This document shows, in pieces, positions 24,854 to 33,145 of a DNA stretch of 64,000 nt (its first letter is position 1; every line of letters starts with the position of its first letter). This DNA is from Pseudomonas sp. JQ170C (GTDB taxonomy: Bacteria; Pseudomonadota; Gammaproteobacteria; Pseudomonadales; Pseudomonadaceae), in assembly GCF_035581345.1 (NCBI RefSeq), contig NZ_CP141608.1:2200501-2264500 (forward strand), given 5' to 3'. A program made the position numbers and the translations under genes. A model generated the notes under the pieces. The model was given only the letters and a program-made list of their open reading frames with translations. It searched no databases and was not told the origin of the DNA.

Positions 24854-26703
24854 GCCTGGCCCAACGGACGAGCCTGCCGAGCGCTGCGCCGGTGCCCCGC
24901 GAGCAGACCCAGGCGCTGCTTGATCGCCGCGCCAGCGCCAGTGGGCAGATCAAGCCACGGGACCTCTATACCCTGGCCGACCGCTTCGAGGAGCAGGTGC
25001 GCGAGTATGGCCAACGGCCCTTTCTGATCTATGCCGGCCAGCCGCTGACCTACGCGCAAGTCGATGCACAGGCCAACCAGATGGCCCATACCTTCTACGC
25101 CAAGGGCCTGCGCGCGGGGGATGTGTGCGCCTTGGCGATGGAAAACCGCCCGGCGTTCTTCTGCACCTGGTTCGGCCTGGTCAAGCTGGGGGTGGTGGTG
25201 GCGTTCATCAACACCCAAGTCACCGGCCGGGCGCTGTTGCATGCCCTGGACACCACCGGCGCCAAGGCCATGGTCGTGGGTGAGGAATGCCTGGCCAACC
25301 TGCAAGCCACCGATAACCTGCCCAACCTGGCCTACTGGCTGGTGCCCGATGCCGAGAACCCCTGGTCCGGCCTGCTGCCCAAGGGCGTGGATGGCCAGTT
25401 CGCCGCGCGCCTGCACAGCGCCCCGGCCACTACCTTCCCACGGGAGATGCGCGCCGCTATCGAGGCCCAGGCCACGACCCTGCTGATTTTTACCTCCGGC
25501 ACCACCGGCTTGCCCAAGGCGGCGCGCTACAGCCACATGCGCTGGATGTCGTCGGGCGATGTGATGGAAGTGACGCTGCCGGCCACTTGCGAAGACGTGT
25601 TCTATTGCTGCCTGCCGCTGTACCACGGTGCGGCGGCCACCTCGGTGACCTCCACCGCGCTGCGTGCCGGCGCCAGCATCGTGGTGCGGCGCAAGTTCAG
25701 CGTGCGCGAATTCTGGAAGGACGTGCGCGAGCACCGCATCAGTGTGTTCCAGTACATCGGCGAGATCTGCCGCTACCTGCTCAACCAGCCGGTGAGTGCA
25801 GGTGAGCGTGAGCACAGCCTGCGCTGCATGCTCGGCGCCGGTCTGACGCCTGATTCGTGGCAGCGCTGGGTCGAACGCTTCGGGCCGCTGCAGATCTTCG
25901 AGGGCTGGGGCGCCACCGAGGCCAACGCCAACCTGATCAACGTCGACAACTACCCCGGTTCCTGCGGCCGAGTGCCGGACTGGAACCGCACCAACCTGCG
26001 CCTGGTGCGCTACGACGTCGAGAACGACTGCCACCCGCGTGACGCGCAAGGTTTCTATCAGGTGTGTGAAGTGGGCGAGGTGGGCGAGGCCATGGGCTTT
26101 ATCGTCGACCACCCCGATATCGGCGGTGGACGCTTCGAGGGCTACACCTCGGCCGAGGCCAGCGAAAGCAAGATCCGTCGCAATGTCCTGCGCGAAGGCG
26201 ATGCCTACTGGAGCTCGGGCGATTTGCTGCGCCAGGACGCCGATGGCTACTGCTACTTCGTCGACCGCATCGGCGACACCTTCCGCTGGAAGAGCGAGAA
26301 CGTCTCGACCCAGGAAGTGGCCGATGCCCTGGGCGATTTCCCCGGCCTTGAGCTGATCAACATCTATGGCGTACAGGTGCCCGGCCATGAAGGCCGCGCC
26401 GGTATGGCGGCGGTGTTGATGCAGGCGGGGCAGGGCTTCGACCCCGAGGCGTTCTACGCCCTGACCGACAGCTGTCTGCCGCGCTATGCCGCCCCGGTGT
26501 TCGTGCGGGTCAGCGCTGCTGCCGACCTCACCAGCACCTTCAAACTGCGCAAGGTCGACCTGCAACGCCAGGGCTATTGCCCCGATGCATGCACCGACCC
26601 GCTGTTCATCCGCGACGAGCCGTCGCGCACCTATCAGCCATATTCGGCCGAGGTGCTGCAACGCGCCGGCCTTGCGCCGTTTGCAGGTGCCCATCATGGC
26701 TGA
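24850..26703 (+). CDS. Acyl-CoA synthetase, FATP/very-long-chain type
   Basis: This 617-residue ANL ligase belongs to the FATP/FadD6-FadD17 branch. It shows LLIFTSGTTGLPKAARYSHMRW, the FEGWGATEANANLINVD motif, GDAYWSSGDLLRQDADGYCYFVDRIGDTFRWKSENVST, and the C-terminal TSTFKLRKVDLQRQGY. This branch includes steroid- and bile-acid-CoA ligases of actinobacteria and mammals, so a bile-acid or steroid side-chain carboxylate is the likely substrate. Translation is coupled to both neighbours (4-bp overlap upstream, 8-bp overlap downstream). The opposite-strand 628-codon frame is a shadow. Confidence 0.82.
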   Translation: MSLAQRTSLPSAAPVPREQTQALLDRRASASGQIKPRDLYTLADRFEEQVREYGQRPFLIYAGQPLTYAQVDAQANQMAHTFYAKGLRAGDVCALAMENRPAFFCTWFGLVKLGVVVAFINTQVTGRALLHALDTTGAKAMVVGEECLANLQATDNLPNLAYWLVPDAENPWSGLLPKGVDGQFAARLHSAPATTFPREMRAAIEAQATTLLIFTSGTTGLPKAARYSHMRWMSSGDVMEVTLPATCEDVFYCCLPLYHGAAATSVTSTALRAGASIVVRRKFSVREFWKDVREHRISVFQYIGEICRYLLNQPVSAGEREHSLRCMLGAGLTPDSWQRWVERFGPLQIFEGWGATEANANLINVDNYPGSCGRVPDWNRTNLRLVRYDVENDCHPRDAQGFYQVCEVGEVGEAMGFIVDHPDIGGGRFEGYTSAEASESKIRRNVLREGDAYWSSGDLLRQDADGYCYFVDRIGDTFRWKSENVSTQEVADALGDFPGLELINIYGVQVPGHEGRAGMAAVLMQAGQGFDPEAFYALTDSCLPRYAAPVFVRVSAAADLTSTFKLRKVDLQRQGYCPDACTDPLFIRDEPSRTYQPYSAEVLQRAGLAPFAGAHHG

Positions 26704-27781
26704 CCTGGACGCCAGCGGCGCTGAACTGCGCGACGGCCTGCGCTACCCCTGGCCTCAGCCACCGGCCAGCGGCCAGGTGTGTGAGGTGGCCAGCGGGGTG
26801 TTCTGGCTGCGCATGCCACTCCCGTTTCGCCTCGACCACATCAACCTTTACCTGCTGCAGCACCAGGACGGCTGGGTGGTGGTCGATACCGGCATGAACA
26901 CCGCGCAGACCCGTGAGGTCTGGGAGCAGGTGTTCAGCGAGGTGTTCCAGGGCCAGCCGGTGCAGGCGGTGATCTGCACCCACTTTCACAGTGACCACGC
27001 CGGTGTCGCGGCCTGGCTGACCGAGCGCTTCGAGTGCCCGCTCTACATGACCGCCGCGGAGTTCCAGTGGCTGCATGTTCAGGTGCCCTCGGACCAACCG
27101 CCGGCCTGGGCCTTCGTCGACTTCTACCGCAAGGCCGGGTTCAGCACCGAGCAGGCCGGCGAGTTTTTCGCGGCTGTCCAGGACAAGCACTTTCACCCCT
27201 TGCCCTGCACCGGCTTTCGCCGCCTGCGTCAGGGCAGTGAACTGCGCATCGGTGGTCGTAATTGGCAGGTGCTGATCGGTAACGGCCATTCGCCCGAGCA
27301 CGCCTGCCTGTACAGCGCCGAGGACGGCCTGCTGATTTCCGGCGACCAGGTGCTGCCGCGCATCACCTCCACGGTCGGGGTGCAGGCCACCGAGCCCGAG
27401 GCCAATCCGCTGCGTGACTGGCTGGACTCGATCGAGCGGCTGCGGGCACTGCCCGACACCGTGCTGGTGCTGCCGGCCCACGAGCGTCCGTTTTTCAACC
27501 TGCACACGCGCCTGGATCAATTGGTGGCCCACCACCAGGGCCATTTGGCGCGAATGCAGGACAGCTGTGAGGCGCCGCGCGGCGCGCTCGAGCTGATGGC
27601 GGTGTTGTTTCCCAGGCTGTCAGGTCGCTTCGACGAACTGATGGCGCTGGGGGAAACCTTGGCGCATGCCAATTACCTCATGGCCGAAGGCGCCCTGGTG
27701 CGCGAGGAACACGGGGGGCTGCTGCGGTACCGGCAGGCCCCTGCGGGGGCCACGGCGCCCGACCCGCTGCGGGTGTTCTGA
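26696..27781 (+). CDS. Metallo-beta-lactamase-fold hydrolase
   Basis: The product has 361 residues from the ATG at 26696, which overlaps the synthetase stop by 8 bp. The metal motif THFHSDHAG gives His96, His98, Asp100 and His101. A downstream His in GNGHSPEHACLY and Asp in LISGDQVLPR complete a two-metal site. Residues 230-361 hold the extra C-terminal helical part seen in glyoxalase-II-like and CoA-thioesterase-like members. Coupling to an acyl-CoA synthetase and an OYE suggests hydrolysis of a steroid thioester or lactone, but the substrate cannot be read from sequence. Confidence 0.8.
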   Translation: MADLDASGAELRDGLRYPWPQPPASGQVCEVASGVFWLRMPLPFRLDHINLYLLQHQDGWVVVDTGMNTAQTREVWEQVFSEVFQGQPVQAVICTHFHSDHAGVAAWLTERFECPLYMTAAEFQWLHVQVPSDQPPAWAFVDFYRKAGFSTEQAGEFFAAVQDKHFHPLPCTGFRRLRQGSELRIGGRNWQVLIGNGHSPEHACLYSAEDGLLISGDQVLPRITSTVGVQATEPEANPLRDWLDSIERLRALPDTVLVLPAHERPFFNLHTRLDQLVAHHQGHLARMQDSCEAPRGALELMAVLFPRLSGRFDELMALGETLAHANYLMAEGALVREEHGGLLRYRQAPAGATAPDPLRVF

Positions 27782-27849
27782 ACAATCCGGCGTCACGGTC
27801 ATGGTGAACAGTCCAGGCGGCCTTGGGGTTGCCCTTCAGGAGAGTCAGT

Positions 27850-29517
27850 GTGAATTACAAGAACAACAATAACTGTACTGGCCTAGGCACGCACGGTGTC
27901 CAGGCCGCCAGCCTGGCGGTGGCCGTGGCGCTGGCATCAATGCCTGCATGGTCGGGGGAAACCATCGAATTCGACAACGGCGCCACCATCGACTGGTCGG
28001 TGACCACCAGCTATGGCCTGGGCGTGCGCGTGGGCAAACCCAGCGACCGGCTGATGGGCATCAACGCCGACGACGCCAACCGCAACTTCAACCAGGGCAG
28101 CCTGACCACCAACCGCATCGGCGCGCTGGGCGAGATGATCCTGCGCAAGGACAACTACGGCGCCGTGGTGCGCGCCAGTACCTTCTACGACGATGTCTAT
28201 CACCAGGGCAACGACAACGACTCGCCGCAAACCGTGAACAAGGACGGGCGCAACGACGAGTTCACCAGCCGCACCAAGTACTACAGCGGCGGCCGCACCC
28301 GCTTGCTCGACGCCTATGTGTTCGGCGGCTGGCGCTTCGAGAACGACACCATGCTCGACGCCAAGGCCGGCCGGCACATCGAGTCTTGGGGCGAGAGCCT
28401 GTACTACCCGGGCGTCAACGGCGTGCAGAACCCCTCCGATGCGGTCAAGGCGGCCCAGCCCGGGGTCGAGGTCAAGGAGATCCTCCTGCCGGTGGGGCAG
28501 TTCTCGGCGTCCTACCGGATCAACCCGCAAATCACCTTCGGCGCCTACGTGCAATACGAGTGGAAGGGCACCGAACTGCCGCCGGTGGGCAGCTATTTGT
28601 CGGGCAGCGACGTGATCGGCCCGGGCCGCGAGTTCATCCGTACCGCCAACGGCAACGTGCGCTACCAGGGCACCGACGAGCCACGCGACGATGGCCAGTG
28701 GGGCGTGCAGGTGCGCTACCGCCCGGTGCCGGCCATCGAGTTGTCGCTGTTTCACGTCAACTACCACGACAAGAACCCGGCCACCGCGCTGGTGGGCTAC
28801 AACGCCGTGCCACTGGGCAATGGCCAGTTTGCCTTCGCCACCAACGGCTATCGCGTCGAGTACTTCGAGGACATCAAACTCACGGGCCTGAGCATGTCGA
28901 CCAAGCTGGGCGATACCCAGATCGGTGCCGAGTGGTCGTACCGCGACGGTGCCCCGGTCATGGTCAACACCGGGCTCGGACCGGTGCCGGCCAAGGGCAA
29001 GGGCCAGCAGATTCAGCTGTCGGCCATGCGCATCCTCGGCGACCGGCCGTGGGCCAGCCAGACCACCCTGACCGCAGAAATCATTCACGTACGCGCCGAC
29101 AGCGTCGACTCGGCCTCGGCCGCCCCGAACCTGCAAGGCGTCAACCTGCTGCCGTCACTGGCGCCGATGGTTGGAGAATCCGATGACTACACCTACAAGA
29201 CCAGCTCAGCCTGGCGAAGCAAGGACTCCAGCGCCTACACCGTCGGTGCCTCGTTCAGTTATCCGGGGGTTTTCCAGGGCTGGGATCTGGAAGTGCCACT
29301 GCGATTCTCCAACGTGTTCAGTGGCGCATCACCCATGGCCGGCAGCATCGCCGGCGTTCAGGGCGACCGCCGCTACAGCGTCGGCACCACCTTCAAGTAC
29401 CTGAGCAACCTGGAAGTGGCACTGACCATGATCGGCTACCTGGGCTCGCCAGACCCGGTCAAGCGGCCGATGGCTGACCGTGACTACGCCACCTTCTCAA
29501 TGAAATACACCTTCTAA
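27850..29517 (+). CDS. DUF1302 outer-membrane beta-barrel protein (first copy)
   Basis: The start is the GTG at 27850 (CAGGAGAG 6-8 bases upstream), giving 555 residues with a signal peptide ending near PAWSG. The body alternates short beta strands and turns. Repeated aromatic strands and a C-terminal Phe (ATFSMKYTF) are as expected for outer-membrane insertion. DUF1302 proteins are tentative channels for hydrophobic substrates. A paralogue (48769-50400) shares the segments FYDDVYH.GNDNDSP.TVNK, LLDAYV.G and ADRDY..F..KYTF. It follows the MBL gene by 68 bp with no operator of its own and is probably read from the OYE promoter. Confidence 0.8.
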   Translation: MNYKNNNNCTGLGTHGVQAASLAVAVALASMPAWSGETIEFDNGATIDWSVTTSYGLGVRVGKPSDRLMGINADDANRNFNQGSLTTNRIGALGEMILRKDNYGAVVRASTFYDDVYHQGNDNDSPQTVNKDGRNDEFTSRTKYYSGGRTRLLDAYVFGGWRFENDTMLDAKAGRHIESWGESLYYPGVNGVQNPSDAVKAAQPGVEVKEILLPVGQFSASYRINPQITFGAYVQYEWKGTELPPVGSYLSGSDVIGPGREFIRTANGNVRYQGTDEPRDDGQWGVQVRYRPVPAIELSLFHVNYHDKNPATALVGYNAVPLGNGQFAFATNGYRVEYFEDIKLTGLSMSTKLGDTQIGAEWSYRDGAPVMVNTGLGPVPAKGKGQQIQLSAMRILGDRPWASQTTLTAEIIHVRADSVDSASAAPNLQGVNLLPSLAPMVGESDDYTYKTSSAWRSKDSSAYTVGASFSYPGVFQGWDLEVPLRFSNVFSGASPMAGSIAGVQGDRRYSVGTTFKYLSNLEVALTMIGYLGSPDPVKRPMADRDYATFSMKYTF

Positions 29518-29520
29518 CCC

Positions 29521-29593
29521 GGTAGGAGCGGGCTGGTCCCGCGATCGCGTTGTGTCAGGAAAAATGCGATCGCCGGGCAAGCCCGCTCCTGCC
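29521..29593 (+). repeat. REP doublet (REPIN)
   Basis: GGTAGGAGCGGGCTGGTCCC and the inverted CGGGCAAGCCCGCTCCTGCC are separated by a GCGATCGCGTTGTG...GCGATCG stem. It occupies most of the 95-bp gap between the DUF1302 gene and the second aldolase module. Confidence 0.8.
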
Positions 29594-29612
29594 TAGACCA
29601 CCCGGGGGACTT

Positions 29613-30824
29613 ATGGGACTCAAAGGACACGCCGCGATTGTCGGCACCGCACAGTACAAACCGGAAAAATACGCCACCGCACCGCGTATGTTCCACCTCG
29701 AACAGGTCGCTGACCTGGCGGCCCAGGCCCTGCGCGATGCCGGCCTGCGCGCCGAAGATCTCGACGGGCTGGTGATCAACGGCCCGCACTTTCACGAAGC
29801 CTCGGTGTTCGTGCCGGCCATGGCCGCCGAATACCTGGGCCTGCAGCTGAACTTCGCCGAAGTGGTGGACCTGGGCGGCTGCACCGCAGCCGGCATGGTC
29901 TGGCGGGCGGCGGCGGCCATCGAGCTGGGCCTGTGCCAGGCGGTGCTCTGTGTGATGCCGGCCCGCATGGCGCCAATGGGCCCGGATGAAGACCCGAGCT
30001 GGATGGGCCGGGCCATGCGCTTTGGCGGGCACAGCACCGCCTATGGCGCGCCGGAGGCCGAATTCGACCTGCCGTATGGGCACATGGGCCAGAACACCGG
30101 CTACGCCATGATCGCCCAGCGCTACGCGGCCCAGTACGGTTACGACCCGCGGGCCATGGCCAAGATCGCCGTGGACCAGCGCACCAACGCCCAGTTCAAC
30201 GACCAGGCGATGTTCTTCGGCCAGCCCCTGACCATCGAGCAGGTGCTGGCGAGCAAGAAAGTCGCCGATCCGTTGCATGTGCTGGAGATCGTCATGCCGG
30301 TGGCCGGCGGCGCGGCGTTGATCATCACCTCCCGCGAAGTGGCGGCGCGCGCCCGCAAGCGCCCGACGTACATCACAGGCTTTGGCGAGCACCTGGCGTT
30401 CAAGTCGCCGTCCTATGCCAAGGACATGGTCCACACCCCGATCGGCCCGGCCTCGCAGCGGGCCTTCGCCATGGCCGGGCTCAAGCCGCAGGACATGCAC
30501 GCGGCGCAGATCTACGACTGCTACACCATCACCGCGCTGCTCACCCTGGAAGACGCAGGCTTCTGCGCCAAGGGCGAGGGCATGGCTTTTGTGCGCGAGC
30601 ACGACCTGACCTGGCGCGGCGATTTCCCCATGAACACCCACGGTGGCCAGCTCAGCTTCGGCCAGGCCGGCTCGGCCGGGGGCATGTCCCAGGTGATCGA
30701 AGCGGTCACCCAGATTGCCGGCGCCGCCGGTGAACGCCAGCTATCGCGCTGCGACAACGTCTACGTCTCCGGAACCGGCGGCGTGATGAGCGAGCAGGGC
30801 GCATTGATTCTCCAGGGAGCCTGA
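29613..30824 (+). CDS. Thiolase-fold retro-aldolase, second module
   Basis: The product has 403 residues from the ATG at 29613 (GGGGGAC upstream); codons back to 29550 come from the REPIN. It is an SCP2-thiolase relative: KGHAAIVGTAQYKPEKYA, VVDLGGCTAAGM, IYDCYTITALLTLEDAGFC, NTHGGQLSFGQAGSAGG. With the DUF35-MaoC fusion 5 bp downstream it forms a second hydratase/aldolase module distinct from that at 9598-13301. In bile-acid degraders two side-chain aldolases act in turn, one on the C24 and one on the C22 stage, so this may be the second. Which stage it serves is not visible. Confidence 0.78.
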   Translation: MGLKGHAAIVGTAQYKPEKYATAPRMFHLEQVADLAAQALRDAGLRAEDLDGLVINGPHFHEASVFVPAMAAEYLGLQLNFAEVVDLGGCTAAGMVWRAAAAIELGLCQAVLCVMPARMAPMGPDEDPSWMGRAMRFGGHSTAYGAPEAEFDLPYGHMGQNTGYAMIAQRYAAQYGYDPRAMAKIAVDQRTNAQFNDQAMFFGQPLTIEQVLASKKVADPLHVLEIVMPVAGGAALIITSREVAARARKRPTYITGFGEHLAFKSPSYAKDMVHTPIGPASQRAFAMAGLKPQDMHAAQIYDCYTITALLTLEDAGFCAKGEGMAFVREHDLTWRGDFPMNTHGGQLSFGQAGSAGGMSQVIEAVTQIAGAAGERQLSRCDNVYVSGTGGVMSEQGALILQGA

Positions 30825-30829
30825 CGACC

Positions 30830-31771
30830 ATGTCCAACAACAAACCCATGCCGCTGGCCACTGAAATTTCCGCGCCATTCTGGGAAGGGCTCAAGGCCCG
30901 CAGCGTGCTGATCCAGCAGTGCAACGCCTGCAGCCAGTGGATCTTCTACCCGCGTCGGCATTGCCCGGCCTGCCTGGCCCACGACCTGAGCTGGCGTGCC
31001 GTGAGTGGCGGCGCGACGCTGTACAGCTACACCGTGACGCGCATCGCCACCTTGCCTGACTTTGCCGACGAAATGCCGCAGAAGCTGGCGGTCGTCGAGC
31101 TGGACGAAGGGGTGCGGATCAATACCAACCTGGTGGGCCTGGAGGAAGACGAAATCCACATCGGCATGCGCCTGCAGCCGGTGTTCGCCGAAGTCGATGC
31201 CAAGGGCAACCGCCTGTTGCGCTTTACCGGCACCGACAAGAACGCGGCGGCCTTCGAGCCGTTCGCGGTGGAAGACAGCGCACCGAGTGCGGCGCCTGCG
31301 GCGGTGCGGCAGATTGCTGTGGATGATGCCGAGGGGTTGCAGGCGCTGGTCAGTGAGCAGTTCAGCGACTGGAGCAACAGCGTGCTGGTGGACCAGGCGC
31401 TGATTGACGCCTTTGCCCAGTTGTCGGGGGATGACTACTGGATTCACACCGATCCGCAGAAGGCCCGCTTGCAGAGCCCGTTTGGCGGCACCATCGCCCA
31501 TGGCGCGCTGGTGCAGGTGCTGCAGTCGCGGATGAAACTGGCGCTGGGGTATGAGATCACCGGGTTCACCACCCAGATCAACTACGGTTCAGACCGGTTG
31601 CGCTTCCCGGCGCCGGTGCCGGCGGGGGCGCGCATTCATGCGCGGGCGCGGGTCAAGGCGGTGCAGGTGCAGCCTCGGGGTACGCAGTTGACCCTGGAGT
31701 TGCATACCCATGTGGTGGGGCAGGAGCGGCCTTCGGTGATCAATGATCTGGTGATTTTGTACCAGGCTTGA
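30830..31771 (+). CDS. DUF35-MaoC fusion hydratase (reversed domain order)
   Basis: In this 313-residue protein the DUF35 part comes first, with zinc cysteines 31, 34, 45 and 48 (CNACSQ...CPACLA). It is followed by an Ala/Pro-rich linker near 150-160 and a MaoC domain. That domain keeps the hydratase-2 motif in SGDDYWIHTDPQ (Asp202, His206) and GGTIAHGALVQ. The order is the reverse of the fusion at 9598. Its MaoC half has its own dyad, so it may hydrate without a separate ChsH1 subunit; none is encoded nearby. It should bind the 29613 aldolase through DUF35. The gene ends 6 bp from the convergent RAYT gene. Confidence 0.78.
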   Translation: MSNNKPMPLATEISAPFWEGLKARSVLIQQCNACSQWIFYPRRHCPACLAHDLSWRAVSGGATLYSYTVTRIATLPDFADEMPQKLAVVELDEGVRINTNLVGLEEDEIHIGMRLQPVFAEVDAKGNRLLRFTGTDKNAAAFEPFAVEDSAPSAAPAAVRQIAVDDAEGLQALVSEQFSDWSNSVLVDQALIDAFAQLSGDDYWIHTDPQKARLQSPFGGTIAHGALVQVLQSRMKLALGYEITGFTTQINYGSDRLRFPAPVPAGARIHARARVKAVQVQPRGTQLTLELHTHVVGQERPSVINDLVILYQA

Positions 31772-31777
31772 TTGCAC

Positions 31778-32233
31778 TCAAATCCAGGTGGCATCCCAGA
31801 GCGGATAGTCACCTGCCTTCCGAGCCAGCCCCGCCCGAATGGGGTTGGCGACGATGTAGCGGGCGATGTCCTGCACCTCTTCTGTACGAACCGCCCTGTC
31901 GTAAAATCCCTTTTGCCACATTCGCCCATGGCCGTTGGTCAATCGGTTGATGGACAGGCTACTTCTGGACTTTACCGTGCACATGACTTGGGAAAGACAG
32001 GGGGCCTGTAGCGTGAACAGCCAGTGGAAATGGTCCGGCATCACCACCCATGCCAACGAGCAGACCCATTGCTCTTCATGCGCCCGCCGCAGCTCCCTGA
32101 CGAGCAAACGACCTGACGGGAACTCGCCCAGAACGGGTCGACGTCGATGGGTTACAACCGTTACCGAGTAGATCTGTCCTGGTTCCGAGTGACGTCCTGC
32201 CAACAGCCGATAACCGTTTGAATGAACAAGCAT
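31778..32233 (-). CDS. REP-associated tyrosine transposase (RAYT, IS200-like)
   Basis: This 151-residue Y1 transposase of the RAYT/TnpA-REP group has the HUH-type motif MPDHFHWLF (His68, His70), the probable catalytic Tyr111 in QKGFYDRAV, and the C-terminal RYIVANPIRAGL. GAGGG lies 8 bases before the ATG at 32233. RAYTs are thought to mobilise REP/REPIN palindromes, and a five-unit REP-like array starts 100 bp upstream of this gene. Both ORF and motif look intact. It is convergent with the steroid hydratase gene, with only 6 bp between stops. Confidence 0.88.
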   Translation of the reverse strand: MLVHSNGYRLLAGRHSEPGQIYSVTVVTHRRRPVLGEFPSGRLLVRELRRAHEEQWVCSLAWVVMPDHFHWLFTLQAPCLSQVMCTVKSRSSLSINRLTNGHGRMWQKGFYDRAVRTEEVQDIARYIVANPIRAGLARKAGDYPLWDATWI

Positions 32234-32332
32234 TCCATTGCCCTCAATTCACGTAATTGCACCTAATCACCGTAGGTCGCCGAATCACGCCTCGTTGCGT
32301 CGAACCGTGAGCGAGTATTTCCAAAGGAAGGG

Positions 32333-32941
32333 GTAGCCGCTGCCGAGGCATGAGGCTGCGATCGGCTGCGCAGCAGCCGCAAGAGGGTCGAGACACAATC
32401 AAATGCCGTGGCCGCTACGCGCCCAATCGCAGCCTGTCGGCAGCGGCTACGGGGTGTAGCCGCTGCCGAGGCACGAGGCTGCGATCGGCTGCGCAGCAGC
32501 CGCAAGAGGGTCGATACACAATCCAATGCCGTGGCCGCTACGCGCCCAATCGCAGCCTGTCGGCAGCGGCTACGGGTGTAGCCGCTGCCGAGGCACGAGG
32601 CTGCGATCGGCTGCGCAGCAGTCGTAAAAGGGTCGATACACAATCAAATGCCGTGGCCGCTACGCGCCCAATCGCAGCCTGTCGGCAGCGGCTACGGGGT
32701 GTAGCCGCTGCCGAGGCACGAGGCTGCGATCGGCTGCGCAGCAGTCGTAAAACGGTCGATACACAATCAAATGCCATGGCCGCTACGCGCCCAATCGCAG
32801 CCTGTCGGCAGCGGCTACGGGTGTAGCCGCTGCCGAGGTACGAGGCTGCGATCGGCTGCGCAGCAGCCGCAAGAGGGTCGATACACAATCAAATGCCGTG
32901 GCCGCTACGCGCCCAATCGCAGCCTGTCGGCAGCGGCTACA
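32333..32941. repeat. Tandem array of five 122-123-bp REP-like hairpin units
   Basis: Units start (GTAGCCGCTGCCGAGG) at 32333, 32456, 32578, 32701 and 32823. Spacings alternate 123, 122, 123, 122 because the joint is CTACGGGGTGTAG or CTACGGGTGTAG. Each unit contains GAGGCTGCGATCGGCTGCGCAGCAG, GGTCGA.ACACAAT, GCCGCTACGCGCCCAATCGCAGCCTGTCGGCAGCGGC, and the outer arms are complementary. Frames across it give repetitive ORFs on both strands that are not genes. The array lies directly upstream of the RAYT gene. Confidence 0.9.
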
Positions 32942-32983
32942 GGATCTGCTGGCGTAACGCTATAGGGCATTCATGCCTTTTTG

Positions 32984-33002
32984 TAAGCCGTTTGGACGAT
33001 GT
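32984..33002 (+). promoter_or_regulatory. TAGTC-N5-GGACGATGT operator, copy 6
   Basis: TAAGCCGTTTGGACGATGT keeps the right half exactly, with two changes in the left half. TATCGA at 33025-33030 is at the -10 distance. It lies 143 bases before the YCF48-like gene, implying a longer leader than at most copies. Confidence 0.6.
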
Positions 33003-33145
33003 TTCCAAGCAGTCTTCCCGCGAGTATCGAGTGCAGGCAATGCCCCCTTCACGCCCCGCGCAGCCCGCACGGGAGCGGAGCAGAACAAGAGGATTGGCCG
33101 CATGAATGTCCGTGTGTTCCTGTGTCATGAAACGGAGCGACCCCT

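Noticed and set aside
24811..26697. 628-codon leftward open frame opposite the FATP-type synthetase
   Set aside because: Antisense shadow of a gene with full ANL motifs; no ribosome site or domain.
32333..32941. CRISPR array
   Set aside because: Units are 122-123 bp of nearly identical sequence with no short repeat/unique spacer pattern and no cas genes. It is a tandem REP-like array.
32263..32965. Repetitive protein-coding frames on both strands of the array
   Set aside because: All six frames are open only because the unit lacks stops. The products are translated repeats and there is no start context.
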